64,000 bases of DNA from an uncultured Bacteroidales bacterium (GCA_944325765.1 CALVBH010000088.1:1-64000); one strand, 5' to 3'; counted from the stretch's first letter, positions 37,731 through 47,322 are shown. Notes: generated by a model from the letters alone, not told the origin. A program made the numbers and translations.

Positions 37731-38438
37731 TCACTCGGGACGGAAAGCCACGAACATGCGGCAGATGCCGGAACTGAAAGCATAATCCTCGACGCGGCAG
37801 AAACCGCATTCAGCCATCATCGCCTTGAATGCTTCTGGGCGGGGAAACCGCTGCACGGAAGCCGGCAGGTATCTGTACGCCGCCCTGTCACCGGAAATCA
37901 GGCCTCCTACGGCGGGGAGTATGTTCAGAAAATAAAGATTGAACAGAAATTTCAGAACAGGATTCCGGGGAAGCGACAGTTCGAGAATTACGAGTTTTCC
38001 ACCGGGTTTCAGTACACGGAGCATCTCTTTCAGGCCGAGTTCAAGATGCTCGAAATTCCTGACACCGAACGCTACAGAGACTCTGTCGAATGTCCCGTCC
38101 GCATAATGAAGATGCTCGCAGTCTCCGGGTTCCAGTACGATCTTATCCTCCAGCCTTGCCTTGAGGACTTTTTTCCTGCCTTTTTCCAGCATATTTTCCG
38201 ACAGGTCGACTCCGGTTACGGAACTTTCAGCAGATGACGCCTTCGCGATGCCGATGGAAAAGTCTCCGGTTCCGCAGGCCACATCCAGAACCCTCAGAGG
38301 CCTGTCGGTATCGGAGATTACCCTTATGGCATTTCTCCGCCATATCCTGTCGATTCCCAAAGACATAAGATGATTCAGAAAATCATAACTCGGCGCGATA
38401 TTGTCGAACATTTTCCGTATGTTTTCCTTTTTCGGCAT
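37731..38438 (-). CDS. menG: Demethylmenaquinone methyltransferase (MenG/UbiE)
   Basis: SAM-dependent C-methylation of demethylmenaquinone, last step of menaquinone synthesis. MFDNIAPSYDFLNHLMSLGIDRIWRR at the N-terminus, SAM motif VLDVACGTGDFSIGIA (50-65), and the UbiE signatures DRVSVAFGVRNFEHLELGLKEMLRVLKPGG and LELSLPRNPVLKFLFNLYFLNILP. 235 residues, normal. It lies tail to tail with menA. Confidence 0.95.
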   Translation of the reverse strand: MPKKENIRKMFDNIAPSYDFLNHLMSLGIDRIWRRNAIRVISDTDRPLRVLDVACGTGDFSIGIAKASSAESSVTGVDLSENMLEKGRKKVLKARLEDKIVLEPGDCEHLHYADGTFDRVSVAFGVRNFEHLELGLKEMLRVLKPGGKLVILELSLPRNPVLKFLFNLYFLNILPAVGGLISGDRAAYRYLPASVQRFPRPEAFKAMMAECGFCRVEDYAFSSGICRMFVAFRPE

Positions 38439-38481
38439 AAAATAAAAATTTATGGTGTCAGACCTGGACCCGGCCGGGCGG

Positions 38482-38748
38482 CTATGGCACCGGGTCGTAT
38501 CCGCTGCCTCCCCATGGATGGCATCTTAGAAGTCTTTTGACAGTCAGCCACATTCCCTTGAAAGGGCCGTATTTGCGGAATGCCTCCAACGCATACTGGG
38601 AACAGGTGGGCGTATACCGGCAGGCAGAAGGCGTATATGGAGAAATACACTTCCTGTAAAACTGAATCAGCAGGACAAAAGGCAGTATGGCGATTTTTTT
38701 AAGAGTCTCCGCCAGTTTCCGCCTGTCCGGACACGGACTTTCTTTCAT
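38482..38748 (-). CDS. yidD: Membrane protein insertion efficiency factor YidD
   Basis: Small amphipathic membrane-associated protein assisting YidC. The core motifs [35 protein letters not shown] and [17 protein letters not shown] are complete. The 88-residue form has about 20 residues before the usual start, so its first 50 bases overlap the end of rnpA; a downstream non-ATG start cannot be excluded. The gene order rnpA-yidD is conserved widely across bacteria. Confidence 0.93.
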   Translation of the reverse strand: MKESPCPDRRKLAETLKKIAILPFVLLIQFYRKCISPYTPSACRYTPTCSQYALEAFRKYGPFKGMWLTVKRLLRCHPWGGSGYDPVP

Positions 38749-39127
38749 AATGCTTTCTTATTTCCACGGACAACTCCGACAGAATCCTGCCGACAACTGT
38801 AAAAATCTCCCGGCTTTCCGCAAATTCCCTGTCAGTGTAGACGAACAGGATATCGACCCCTGAACCGGACGGAAGGATATGCTTCTGAAGCCGGTAGCTT
38901 TCGCGTATCCTGCGTTTTAGCGCATTGCGCCGGACAGCCCTCTTGAAAAGTCTCTTCGGCACCGAAACCATCATTCTGGTATATTCCAGGCCGTTTCCAA
39001 TTAAATAACAGTACCGAAGGCATCCGCAGGAACGGAACTTCCCCTTCGCAAAAAGTCTGTCGACGGCCCGTTTGCCATGAAGCCGTTCATCCTTCGAAAG
39101 GGTGAATCTCGTCAGGGCGGGAGCCAT
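38699..39127 (-). CDS. rnpA: Ribonuclease P protein component
   Basis: Protein subunit of RNase P, which matures the 5' ends of tRNAs. N-terminal [23 protein letters not shown], and the RNR motif [20 protein letters not shown] near residue 65, with a basic pI overall. 142 residues. It starts 2 bases after the hemD stop, and its 3' 50 bases overlap yidD. Confidence 0.93.
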   Translation of the reverse strand: MAPALTRFTLSKDERLHGKRAVDRLFAKGKFRSCGCLRYCYLIGNGLEYTRMMVSVPKRLFKRAVRRNALKRRIRESYRLQKHILPSGSGVDILFVYTDREFAESREIFTVVGRILSELSVEIRKHYERKSVSGQAETGGDS

Positions 39128-39129
39128 CG

Positions 39130-39870
39130 CTATCTGTGGTTTTCCAGATAGATTTCAACGGCTTTCGCTACGGAAGGCGCCTCGGACGTAGGTGCGGATA
39201 TCTCGATTTTCAGTCCGGCCTGGTCCATAGCCTTCACCACGGAACGCCCGTAGGAAACGAACCTTATGTCATTCTGCTGGAAATCCGGAAAATTTTCATA
39301 GATGGACTTCACGTCGGACGGATTGTAAAGAACTATCATGTCGTAGGCGGGCAGGGAAAGCCCCTTCAGGTCGCGGGACACGGACTTCACGAAGATGGCG
39401 CTCTTGAAATCCAGCCCGTTATCTTCGAACAGACGGGTAATATCGTTGTTGGTCGAATCAGACGTGGCGATCAGGAATTTCTCGCCCTTGTGCTTCGTCC
39501 CTATCTGCGTGATAAGAGAAGCGGCGGTGCCGTCGCCGTAGAAAATTTTCCTTTTCCGGTAAACGATATGCTTCTGCAGGTACATTGCCACCGCCTCGGT
39601 GGTGCAGAAATATTTCATGGTCTCGGGAATCTTGACCCTTAGTTCATTGCACAGACGGAAAAAGGCATCGATCGTAGAACGTGCCGAAAAGACGATGGCC
39701 GAATAATCCAGTATGTTTATCCTCTGCCCCCTGAATTCTCTGGAAGAAAGAGGTTCTATGGCGAAGAAAGGCACGAAGTCGAACTCGACCCCATATTTCG
39801 CAGTGATTTCCGAATACGGAGAATTTGCTTTTGGCGGCTGCTGTGAAACAAGTATTTTCCTTACTGTCAT
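39130..39870 (-). CDS. hemD: Uroporphyrinogen-III synthase
   Basis: Cyclises hydroxymethylbilane to uroporphyrinogen III in tetrapyrrole synthesis. The divergent HemD fold is recognised from KILVSQQPPKANSPYSEITAKYGVEFDFVPF, AIVFSARSTIDAFFRL, KYFCTTEAVAMYLQK, and YDMIVLYNPSDVKSIYENF. 246 residues. The order DUF4271-hemD-rnpA-yidD is characteristic of Bacteroidota. One base separates it from the DUF4271 stop; a -7 box inside that gene may give it its own promoter. Confidence 0.88.
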   Translation of the reverse strand: MTVRKILVSQQPPKANSPYSEITAKYGVEFDFVPFFAIEPLSSREFRGQRINILDYSAIVFSARSTIDAFFRLCNELRVKIPETMKYFCTTEAVAMYLQKHIVYRKRKIFYGDGTAASLITQIGTKHKGEKFLIATSDSTNNDITRLFEDNGLDFKSAIFVKSVSRDLKGLSLPAYDMIVLYNPSDVKSIYENFPDFQQNDIRFVSYGRSVVKAMDQAGLKIEISAPTSEAPSVAKAVEIYLENHR

Positions 39871-39871
39871 A

Positions 39872-40495
39872 TCATAAAAATACTGCCGAAGACACTAAAA
39901 TTCCCGTCGGCAAAATTTCAAGGACGCAAAGATACAAAAATGCAGAAAAAAACGAGCAACTGTTATGGAAAATTTGAAATTTGCGGAAAATGGAAACGGC
40001 GTACACCGCAAGGGCGGAATACAGTGTCACACTTCGCGCCGCCGTTTCCGAAATATCTGTAAACGAACATATTCCGGATGCAATCAGCATAACCGGCACC
40101 AGAATGCAGAAAAATGTATATGACGAACGACGGGCGGATTTGTACGTCTTTTCCTGGATTCTCCCTCCGGGAGCAATATATGCAGCCGCCGTCCTGAGCA
40201 GGCAGTATGCGGCGAAAACTCCGCAGATACACGCAAAATACGGAAAACTTCCCATATTTTTCAAAAAATCAGGACAATACAGACGGTTTTCCGCGACTGT
40301 AAGGCAAAACGGGAGAACGAGATACACCGCAAAAATATTCCTGTCGCGGCTGAGTCTGACACTGTTCTCGAGATTAAGGCACTCTTTCCACCACAGTACG
40401 CAGGCAAGAAGCGACGGCAGCAGATTCGCCGCCAGTCTGAGCAGCAGAACGCCCGCGACCACGCATACCGCTGCAAGTATTTCGGTAAATTGCAT
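39872..40495 (-). CDS. DUF4271 membrane protein
   Basis: 207-residue integral membrane protein with about six hydrophobic segments (for example ILAAVCVVAGVLLLRLAANLLPSLL, IFAVYLVLPFCLTV, YTFFCILVPVMLIASGICSF). It corresponds to DUF4271, an uncharacterised Bacteroidota family encoded immediately before hemD, which is its position here. Function unknown. Confidence 0.78.
   Translation of the reverse strand: MQFTEILAAVCVVAGVLLLRLAANLLPSLLACVLWWKECLNLENSVRLSRDRNIFAVYLVLPFCLTVAENRLYCPDFLKNMGSFPYFACICGVFAAYCLLRTAAAYIAPGGRIQEKTYKSARRSSYTFFCILVPVMLIASGICSFTDISETAARSVTLYSALAVYAVSIFRKFQIFHNSCSFFSAFLYLCVLEILPTGILVSSAVFL
39927..39934 (-). promoter_or_regulatory. -7 box for hemD-rnpA-yidD inside the DUF4271 gene
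   Basis: Minus strand TATCTTTG, perfect to TAnnTTTG, 56 bases upstream of the hemD ATG. Confidence 0.5.
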
Positions 40496-40532
40496 CTGAA
40501 ACCAAAGGAATATAACGTTAAACTCCGCTCTG

Positions 40533-40877
40533 TCAGTTTCCTCTTCTGGCCTTGTACCCCATTTTCAGGAGCAGTTCCGTGACCTTGTCCCTGAAATCGC
40601 CCTGAATGATAATCTCGCCGTTCCCGACGCTTCCTCCCACCCCGCATTTCACTTTCAAGGTCCGCCCCAGATCCGCCAGATCCGCTCCCGAACCGACGAA
40701 CCCGCTCACAAGAGTCACCTGCTTGCCTCCCCTGTTTCTTCTGTCTATCGACACTATGAGTTTCTGCGCCGCCGGCGCCAATGTTTCCGGTTCCGCAGGA
40801 GTATCTTCTTCATACTTGAAGTCCGGGTCCGTCGAATAGACCACCCCGAGACGCTTTTTCCAGTCGTTGTCTGCCAT
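40533..40877 (-). CDS. yciH: YciH/SUI1-family translation factor homologue
   Basis: 114-residue protein starting MADNDWKKRLGVVYSTDPDF at 40877; a much longer in-frame reading upstream passes through the DUF5683 gene and is rejected. The SUI1/eIF1 fold is shown by KLIVSIDRRNRGGKQVTLVSGFVG, LGRTLKVKCGVGGSVGNGEIIIQGDFRDKV and the C-terminal LLLKMGYKARRGN. eIF1-like YciH influences initiation fidelity; the bacterial role is still poorly defined. Confidence 0.93.
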   Translation of the reverse strand: MADNDWKKRLGVVYSTDPDFKYEEDTPAEPETLAPAAQKLIVSIDRRNRGGKQVTLVSGFVGSGADLADLGRTLKVKCGVGGSVGNGEIIIQGDFRDKVTELLLKMGYKARRGN

Positions 40878-40903
40878 ATTACAAATATCAGCCGTTAGAA
40901 ACG

Positions 40904-41653
40904 TTAGAAATTCAACGCGAGGGTAATGCCGGGCGCCGGGTGAATGCCTGAAGCCGACGGGATGAAATTCACCGACGGATACAGATCCAGGCCGAAAGAA
41001 TATGCGCGCCGGAGATCCTGACGGTACATGTTCTTTATCTGTGCGACCTGAACCGCGTCCACTATGTTCCACACGTAAACGCCGAGGGTCGCCAGGGAAA
41101 CCACGGTAATGCCTGTCATTATCGTATTGTAATTGTATGGACACAGGACGACAGCCAGCATTCCGACGACCGGTACGCCGACATTCAGCCCGAGAATGGC
41201 GAAACCCCGTCCTACTTCCCCGCAAATCATCTGTCCGAGACCGGGTATCAATGCGGAAACGATTCCTGACACGGCCGGACTGTAAGGGTCCCCCGGCGCA
41301 CGCACATAGTCCGATGCCCTGTAAAGATATCTGTAGTCCCGGTAACGCATCCCGGGACTGATTTCAAGCTCCTTGTCGGACGATGACGACGCAATGAAAA
41401 GACTCTCCTGACTTGAGGAAGACATGTCTTCGACTCTGCCGGATTCATATTTTATAGAAGATATCCCGGACCGGGGAACCGCATATACGACCCCGTCAGG
41501 TTCGTCGAACATCCTGTACCTTACATTTTGAGAGCTGATTTCCAGGACCTTGGCCTCTATCCGCCGGCCGTCTTTCATAGTGATGATGTCCTGCGCCATA
41601 GCAGCCGCGGCTGCCGACAGGACAAGCATAAGGGTGAAAAACAATTTTTTCAT
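40904..41653 (-). CDS. DUF5683-like secreted/membrane protein
   Basis: Start at 41653 (MKKLFFTLMLVLSAAAAAMAQ) gives a clear signal peptide cleaved after AMA; a -7 box 25 bases upstream supports it over an upstream ATG. Residues about 22-65 (IITMKDGRRIEAKVLEISSQNVRYRMFD...VYAVPRSGISSIKYESG) are a beta-rich unit common in Bacteroidota envelope proteins. The C-terminal half has hydrophobic segments (VSGIVSALIPGLGQMICGEVGRGFAIL) resembling the DUF5683 family. Function unknown. Confidence 0.7.
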   Translation of the reverse strand: MKKLFFTLMLVLSAAAAAMAQDIITMKDGRRIEAKVLEISSQNVRYRMFDEPDGVVYAVPRSGISSIKYESGRVEDMSSSSQESLFIASSSSDKELEISPGMRYRDYRYLYRASDYVRAPGDPYSPAVSGIVSALIPGLGQMICGEVGRGFAILGLNVGVPVVGMLAVVLCPYNYNTIMTGITVVSLATLGVYVWNIVDAVQVAQIKNMYRQDLRRAYSFGLDLYPSVNFIPSASGIHPAPGITLALNF

Positions 41654-41677
41654 AACGGGTCCGTTTGTTTCGAATTC

Positions 41678-41685
41678 CAAAAATA
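41678..41685 (-). promoter_or_regulatory. -7 box for DUF5683-yciH
   Basis: Minus strand TATTTTTG, perfect to TAnnTTTG, 25 bases upstream of the ATG at 41653. Confidence 0.55.
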
Positions 41686-41708
41686 GTAATTTTAATACAG
41701 TTTCTTAT

Positions 41709-41716
41709 TATCTTTG
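41709..41716 (+). promoter_or_regulatory. -7 box for the DUF2723 gene
   Basis: TATCTTTG, perfect to TAnnTTTG, 25 bases before ATG 41742. It lies inside an apparent in-frame 5' extension of 64 codons, which is therefore not translated. Confidence 0.6.
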
Positions 41717-41741
41717 CCCGTTTAAAAGAAAATTTCGTCAG

Positions 41742-44700
41742 ATGAAGAACAAGACATTTACTCTCTGGAACAGGATTTCAGCCGTATTCGTACTGGCAGT
41801 GTCAGCCCTGACATATCTGCTGACGATAGAACCGACAGCATCGTTCTGGGACTGCGGGGAATTCATCGCCTCATCCTACAAGCTTGAAGTGGGACACCCG
41901 CCGGGAAACCCTGTTTTCCAGCTGATAGCCCGCTTTTTCACCATGTTCGCAGACAGCGCCCATGCCGCAGTAGCGGTCAACATTATGAGCGCATTGTGCT
42001 CGGCACTGACCATATTCTTCCTGTATCTGACCATTGTCTTTTTCGCGAAAAGAGCCGTCAGGCCCGATGCGGACGGAAGCTGGCCGACAGCCAAAGCCAT
42101 TGCCATTTATGGCTCGGGAATAGTCGGGGCATTGGCCTACTGCTTCTCGGATACTTTCTGGTTCTCGGCTGTCGAGGGCGAAGTATACGCGATGTCGTCG
42201 CTCTTTACGGCGATGGTATTCTGGGCGATGACGAAATGGTACGAACAGGCGGACTCGCCTTATGCGAACAGGTGGATTGTCCTGATTTCCTTTCTGATGG
42301 GGCTTTCCATCGGAGTGCATCTGCTCAATCTTCTGACGATTCCGGCCCTCGTTTTCATGTTTTACTATAAGAAACGGGAATCGGGGCACTATTCATTCGG
42401 CGAATACGTGAAGATTTTCATAGTTTCAGCCGTGATTCTGGCAGTAATCCTGTTCGGAATCATACCTTACCTGCCGAAACTGGCGGCATACACGGATCTG
42501 CTTTTCGTGAACGTGTTCGGGCTGCCGTTCAATTCGGGCGCGGCATTCTTCATGGTCGCCCTGCTGGCAGCCTGCTTCTGGGGTCTGTTCCGTACGATGA
42601 AGAAAAAGGCCGTGCTGGCGAATACCCTTCTGCTGTGCTTCACGGTGATAGTCATAGGATTCTCCATATTCACGGTCGTCATCATCAGGTCCTGCGCCAA
42701 GACTCCGACCAACGAGTACCAGCCGGACAATCCTTTCACTCTGATAAGATATCTCGGCCGCGAACAGTACGGCTCGAACCCGATAATATACGGTCAGTAT
42801 TTCGATGCCCCGTACGAAGTCGTAACGCCGAAATACTGGGCGCCGGTCGGAGACAAGTATGTCCATGCCGACAGTCCGGGAGAATTGAAATATTCATCTG
42901 AAGGCAAGATGCTTTTCCCGCGCATGTGGGCAGGCGGAGACCAGAGATACATAGACTTCTACGAGTCCTATATGGACGGCAAAGGCAAGCCGGTTCCGGG
43001 CTCGGAGCACAAGAAGCCGACATTCGGGACGAATCTGAAATTTTTCTTCGACTACCAGCTGAACTGGATGTACTGGAGATATTTCATGTGGAATTTCGCA
43101 GGGCGGCAGAACGATATCCACAGCCCTGTGCCGGGTGAGATTTTCTCCGGAAACTGGGAAAGCGGCATCGGTTTCATCGACAAGGCCAGGCTCGGGGACC
43201 AAAGCGATGCCCCGGACTATCTGAAAAACAACAAGGGTAAGAACCACTATTATATGCTGCCTCTGCTTCTCGGGCTTGTCGGACTGTTCTTCCAGTTCGC
43301 CCGGGACAAGCGTGGCACCTGGCTTGCTTTCCTCCTGTTTTTCATGACGGGAATAGCCATCGTGATATACCTGAACCAGCCGCCGTACCAGGTCAGGGAA
43401 AGGGACTATGCATACGCAGGTTCGTTCTACGCCTTTTCCATCTGGATAGGTCTGGCAGTACTGGCCATATACTCGTTCTTCGAAGAAAAGACTTCCCGGA
43501 AAAACGTTCGCACAGCCGCCGCATCGGCAGTGTCGCTGTTCTGCCTCGGCGTACCGGCCCTTATGGCACAGCAGAACTGGGATGACCATAACAGAAGCCA
43601 CCGCTACACGGCCGTCGAGATGGCACGCAACTATCTGAATTCAGTCGGCGAGAACGGAATTCTCATCACGCACGGGGACAACGATACTTTCCCGCTATGG
43701 TATGCACAGGAGGTGGAAAACGTGAGAACGGATGTCAGAATCTGCAACACTTCGCTTCTCGGCACGGACTGGCATATCGACCAGATGAAATACGCCTGCA
43801 ACGAGTCTGCACCGCTGCCGCTGTCGGTAGGTCTGGACCAGTACCTGTACGGCACCAACGAACTTGTCTTCATCTACGACGTGCGTGACACCGTAATCCC
43901 GATTTCCGACGTAATGCGCGTCTTCAAACACCCGCGTGCGAAAGTGGAACTGACGAGCGGAAAGATGGTGGACTACATCATGTCCCGCAAGATAAGCATA
44001 CCTGTCAACAAGGAAAATGTAATCAGATACGGCATACTCGATGAGAAGTTCGCAAACAGGATTCCGGACGAAATCGTATTGGAGATGCCTCAGAGCAAGA
44101 CTTTCATCACCAAGCCGGAACTTTTCCTTCTGGACCTGCTGTCCAACTACCAGTGGGACAGACCTGTAAACATGCTCTCCATGGGCGGTGACCTGGATAT
44201 CGGACAGAAAAGCTATCTGATGTACGAAGGTTTCTCCTACAAGTTCGTGCCGATAAAAGGCCCTATGAGCAGTTCGGACGTAGGGCTGACCGACACCGAT
44301 GACCTGTATTTCAAGATGAAGAACGTATTCCGCTGGGATGCACTGAAACGGGACGACTATTTCGTGGATTACCAGAACCTCTACACTTTCTGCGGGGTGA
44401 TGTCACAGAGAAACCTCTTCCTGAATGCAGCGGACAAGTTTTTAGAGGAAGGACAGGACGACAAGGCTCTCGAAATGCTGGATATGTGCGTGGAGAATGT
44501 GCCGGAATACAATTTCCCGCTGGATATGACTTTCCTCGGCTTCAGCAACGAATACATGATTCTCCGGATGATTTCGATGTACTACGATCTGGGCCAGCCG
44601 GAAAAGGCACGCGACATTGCAGGACGGTTCGCAGACGAACTGATGGTTTCAGCCGGATTCTTCCTATCGTTCTACGACTATCGCGAGGATGATTTCAACA

Positions 44701-44813
44701 ACGTATTCTCATACCTGCAGAATCTCCAGTATGTATACGCTGCCGGCGGAGATACGGAACTTGCCGATGAACTGGGCAGCCGCATCGAAGCCCTGATCAA
44801 TCCGCAGGGGTAA
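41742..44813 (+). CDS. DUF2723 multi-pass membrane protein, putative GT-C glycosyltransferase
   Basis: 1023 residues starting MKNKTFTLWNRISAVFV. About a dozen membrane helices over the first 600 residues, then a soluble region of about 400 residues. Near the N-terminus, FWDCGEFIASSYKLEVGHPPGNPVFQLIARFF is the DUF2723 hallmark, with an Asp-x-Gly-Glu acidic motif in the first external loop as in GT-C enzymes such as protein O-mannosyltransferases. The family is widespread in Bacteroidota and is suspected, not shown, to glycosylate lipid-linked or protein acceptors. The stop codon overlaps a dispersed repeat. Confidence 0.88.
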   Translation: MKNKTFTLWNRISAVFVLAVSALTYLLTIEPTASFWDCGEFIASSYKLEVGHPPGNPVFQLIARFFTMFADSAHAAVAVNIMSALCSALTIFFLYLTIVFFAKRAVRPDADGSWPTAKAIAIYGSGIVGALAYCFSDTFWFSAVEGEVYAMSSLFTAMVFWAMTKWYEQADSPYANRWIVLISFLMGLSIGVHLLNLLTIPALVFMFYYKKRESGHYSFGEYVKIFIVSAVILAVILFGIIPYLPKLAAYTDLLFVNVFGLPFNSGAAFFMVALLAACFWGLFRTMKKKAVLANTLLLCFTVIVIGFSIFTVVIIRSCAKTPTNEYQPDNPFTLIRYLGREQYGSNPIIYGQYFDAPYEVVTPKYWAPVGDKYVHADSPGELKYSSEGKMLFPRMWAGGDQRYIDFYESYMDGKGKPVPGSEHKKPTFGTNLKFFFDYQLNWMYWRYFMWNFAGRQNDIHSPVPGEIFSGNWESGIGFIDKARLGDQSDAPDYLKNNKGKNHYYMLPLLLGLVGLFFQFARDKRGTWLAFLLFFMTGIAIVIYLNQPPYQVRERDYAYAGSFYAFSIWIGLAVLAIYSFFEEKTSRKNVRTAAASAVSLFCLGVPALMAQQNWDDHNRSHRYTAVEMARNYLNSVGENGILITHGDNDTFPLWYAQEVENVRTDVRICNTSLLGTDWHIDQMKYACNESAPLPLSVGLDQYLYGTNELVFIYDVRDTVIPISDVMRVFKHPRAKVELTSGKMVDYIMSRKISIPVNKENVIRYGILDEKFANRIPDEIVLEMPQSKTFITKPELFLLDLLSNYQWDRPVNMLSMGGDLDIGQKSYLMYEGFSYKFVPIKGPMSSSDVGLTDTDDLYFKMKNVFRWDALKRDDYFVDYQNLYTFCGVMSQRNLFLNAADKFLEEGQDDKALEMLDMCVENVPEYNFPLDMTFLGFSNEYMILRMISMYYDLGQPEKARDIAGRFADELMVSAGFFLSFYDYREDDFNNVFSYLQNLQYVYAAGGDTELADELGSRIEALINPQG

Positions 44814-44868
44814 TGAGGATTTCCGAATCAAGCGTAACGCAGAAAGCGCCCTTTTAAGCCATCCTCAT
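44813..44868 (+). repeat. Dispersed hairpin repeat, copy 2 (between convergent genes)
   Basis: 56 bases with perfect 8-base ends ATGAGGAT/ATCCTCAT. The core TCAAGCGTAACGCAGAAAG is shared exactly with copy 3, and a small GCG-TAA-CGC hairpin is possible inside. It starts at the last base of the DUF2723 stop codon and ends one base before the stop of the convergent methyltransferase, so it is the entire spacer. Confidence 0.75.
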
Positions 44869-44869
44869 A

Positions 44870-45802
44870 TTAACGGCGAAGACGCACGAATATGCTGAGG
44901 GGCAGATTCTTTCCGAATCTGTCCCTCAATACCAATTCCCCGCAGCCGAGCCCAGGACAGTCTCCCTGAATGCCGAAAGCCTGGCGGACAAGAGTCTCGC
45001 CCAATACTGCAGAATAACCGTTGGAATAGAGATTCAGCACCATGAAACTATCCTCAGACGCCAGAATGGACGCCACGCATTTCAGTATGTCATACAGACA
45101 TTCATCCAGTTTCCATTTTTCTCCGTCCGGGCCATGTCCGTATGCCGGCGGATCGAGGATGATTCCCTGATAGACATTTCCGCGCCTGGCCTCTCTTCTG
45201 GCGAATTTCAGAGCATCTTCCACGACCCAGCGAATGTTATCCAGTCCGCTGAGTTCCATATTGCCGCGTGCCCAGGTAACCACCTGCCGCACAGAGTCGA
45301 GATGAGTCACGTCCGCTCCGGCCGCCCTGGCGGCGAGCGATGCGGCTCCGGTGTAGGCGAAAAGATTCAGGACCTTCGGCTTCGGTCCGCCATTTTCCGC
45401 AGCCTTCTTCACTATGTCTGCCGTATTTTCATATATGAATTCCCAGTTCGGAGCCTGTTCTGGAAACACTCCGACGTGCTTGAAGGCAGTCAGACCGAGC
45501 CTGAGACTGAAATCGAGCCCTTTCTGCCGTCCCGCATAGCGTATGGACCACTGGTCTGCCGTGCCGGGACGCTTTTCCCACGTTCCGCTGTCTTCCTTTC
45601 CCGCCTTGCCGAAGCCGGCACCGGGTCTGAAACGCACATCCGTCAGCCTTTTCCACTCGGATTCAGGCAATGTCTTGCCCCACAGCGCCTTCGGTTCAGG
45701 TCTCGCGATAACCGTTCGTCCGAACCTTTCGAGTTTCTCGAAATCTCCCGAATCCAGCAGTTCATAATCTTTCCACAATTCTGAAGGTGTCTCGATAGTC
45801 AT
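44870..45802 (-). CDS. Class I SAM-dependent rRNA methyltransferase (RlmI/RlmK-like)
   Basis: 310 residues. SAM motif VLNLFAYTGAASLAARAAGA near 142, acidic motif THLDSVRQVVTWARGN, and catalytic IILDPPAYGHGPDGEKWKLDE near 215, all typical of the RlmI/YccW branch that methylates cytosines in 23S rRNA. It lacks the N-terminal PUA domain of Escherichia coli RlmI and instead has about 100 residues of beta-rich sequence. Exact target unknown. Confidence 0.82.
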   Translation of the reverse strand: MTIETPSELWKDYELLDSGDFEKLERFGRTVIARPEPKALWGKTLPESEWKRLTDVRFRPGAGFGKAGKEDSGTWEKRPGTADQWSIRYAGRQKGLDFSLRLGLTAFKHVGVFPEQAPNWEFIYENTADIVKKAAENGGPKPKVLNLFAYTGAASLAARAAGADVTHLDSVRQVVTWARGNMELSGLDNIRWVVEDALKFARREARRGNVYQGIILDPPAYGHGPDGEKWKLDECLYDILKCVASILASEDSFMVLNLYSNGYSAVLGETLVRQAFGIQGDCPGLGCGELVLRDRFGKNLPLSIFVRLRR

Positions 45803-45853
45803 ATGCTTTTGCCGTCAGTTATCTGTTTTCTATAAAATATATCGGAATTTAAG

Positions 45854-45861
45854 CCAAAGAT
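45854..45861 (-). promoter_or_regulatory. -7 box for the rRNA methyltransferase gene
   Basis: Minus strand TATCTTTG, perfect to TAnnTTTG, 52 bases upstream of the ATG at 45802. Confidence 0.55.
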
Positions 45862-45933
45862 ACGCAATCTCCGTGAAAATTTGTCCCAAAATATAAAATC
45901 GGGATATAATAATTGTATTTCCCGGAAAATTGT

Positions 45934-45941
45934 TAATTTTG
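45934..45941 (+). promoter_or_regulatory. -7 box for pgk
   Basis: TAATTTTG, perfect to TAnnTTTG, 70 bases before the pgk ATG at 46012, implying a leader of about 60 bases. Confidence 0.55.
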
Positions 45942-46011
45942 CGAGGATGTACGGGCATTGTCCGCAGGGGCATTGCTGAGGATTAAGGATTTAACTCATA
46001 ATAATTTTTAT

Positions 46012-47265
46012 ATGCAACAGAGTATTGATACTTACGATTTTTCAGGCAAAAAGGCTATCGTAAGGGTGGATTTCAACGTTCCGCTTAATGAAAAATTCGA
46101 AATCACCGATGACACCAGAATCAGGGCTGCCATTCCTACCTTGAAAAAGGTTCTCGAGAAGGGAGGTTCGCTTATCATAATGTCACACCTCGGTCGTCCT
46201 AAGGGAGTATCAGAGAAATTCTCTCTCAAACACATCCTCGGCAGGGTGGAGGAACTTCTCGGTGTACCTGTAAAGTTCGCCGATGACTGCATGAAGGCTG
46301 ACGAAAAAGTAGCTGCCCTCAAGCCGGGTGAAGTCCTCGTTCTGGAAAACCTGCGTTTCTATGCCGAGGAAGAAGGCAAGCCGAGAGGTCTGGCAGAAGA
46401 TGCCACGGATGAAGAAAAGAAGGCAGCCAAGGCTGCAGTAAAGGAAAGCCAGAAGAAATTCGTCGAAAAACTGGCTTCATACGCAGACTGCTACATAAAC
46501 GACGCATTCGGCACTGCACACCGTGCGCATGCATCTACAGCCCTTATAGCCAAATACTTCCCTAACGACAAGATGTTCGGCAACGTGATGGAAGGCGAAA
46601 TCAAGGCTATCGACCGTGTACTCAAGACCCCTGAGCACCCTGTAACAGCCATCATCGGCGGTGCCAAGGTATCTTCAAAGATCGGAATCATAGAGCACCT
46701 GTTCGATGTAGTGGACAATATGATTATCGGTGGCGGTATGGTCTATACGTTCGTTAAGGCTCAGGGCGGAAAGATAGGAAATTCCCTCTGCGAGAACGAC
46801 CAGCTCGACCTGGCTCTCAACATCTTGAAGAAAGCGGAAGAAAAAGGCGTGAAGCTCTATCTTTCAAAGGAAGTGGTCATCGCGGATGCGTTCTCCAACG
46901 ACGCCAACACCAAGATCTGCCGCAACGACGAGATTCCTGACGGCTGGGAGGGTATCGATGCCGCTCCGAGCACGCTTGCCGCTTGGGAGGACGTCATCAT
47001 GAAGTCCAAGACCATCCTCTGGAACGGGCCTGTAGGCGTATTCGAGCTTCCTGCTTTCGCCAAAGGTACGAACAAGGTGGCCGAGATGCTGGCAAAGGCT
47101 ACCGAGAACGGAGCGTTCACCCTCGTAGGTGGCGGTGACTCCGTAGCGGCTGTCACCCAGATGGGATACGCAAAGAAAGTAAGTTACGTTTCTACCGGCG
47201 GCGGCGCCATGCTCGAATACCTCGAAGGTATCGAACTTCCAGGTATCGCAGCCATCCGCGAATAA
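46012..47265 (+). CDS. pgk: Phosphoglycerate kinase
   Basis: Glycolytic transfer of phosphate from 1,3-bisphosphoglycerate to ADP. The start [25 protein letters not shown] fits the family; an in-frame 18-codon extension is unlikely. Motifs: [41 protein letters not shown], and the nucleotide-binding WNGPVGVFE and [10 protein letters not shown]. 417 residues. Codon use is strongly biased and the gene is followed by a strong intrinsic terminator, both consistent with high expression. Confidence 0.97.
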   Translation: MQQSIDTYDFSGKKAIVRVDFNVPLNEKFEITDDTRIRAAIPTLKKVLEKGGSLIIMSHLGRPKGVSEKFSLKHILGRVEELLGVPVKFADDCMKADEKVAALKPGEVLVLENLRFYAEEEGKPRGLAEDATDEEKKAAKAAVKESQKKFVEKLASYADCYINDAFGTAHRAHASTALIAKYFPNDKMFGNVMEGEIKAIDRVLKTPEHPVTAIIGGAKVSSKIGIIEHLFDVVDNMIIGGGMVYTFVKAQGGKIGNSLCENDQLDLALNILKKAEEKGVKLYLSKEVVIADAFSNDANTKICRNDEIPDGWEGIDAAPSTLAAWEDVIMKSKTILWNGPVGVFELPAFAKGTNKVAEMLAKATENGAFTLVGGGDSVAAVTQMGYAKKVSYVSTGGGAMLEYLEGIELPGIAAIRE

Positions 47266-47286
47266 TATATTTTTCAGCAATATCAG

Positions 47287-47322
47287 ACCTGGCGCAGCCT
47301 CTCGCTGCCGCCAGGTTTTTTG
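47287..47322 (+). terminator. Intrinsic terminator of pgk
   Basis: ACCTGGCG (47287-47294) pairs with CGCCAGGT (47309-47316), an inner AGC/GCT adds three pairs, and a run of six T follows. It sits 21 bases after the pgk stop. Confidence 0.85.

Noticed and set aside
40533..41225. Long 5' extension of yciH
   Set aside because: The extra 116 codons overlap the DUF5683 gene in another frame and look random; the SUI1 domain starts at the Met at 40877.
41550..41741. 64-codon N-terminal extension of the DUF2723 protein
   Set aside because: It spans an exact -7 box and the start of the divergent DUF5683 gene, so it cannot be part of the transcript as read.
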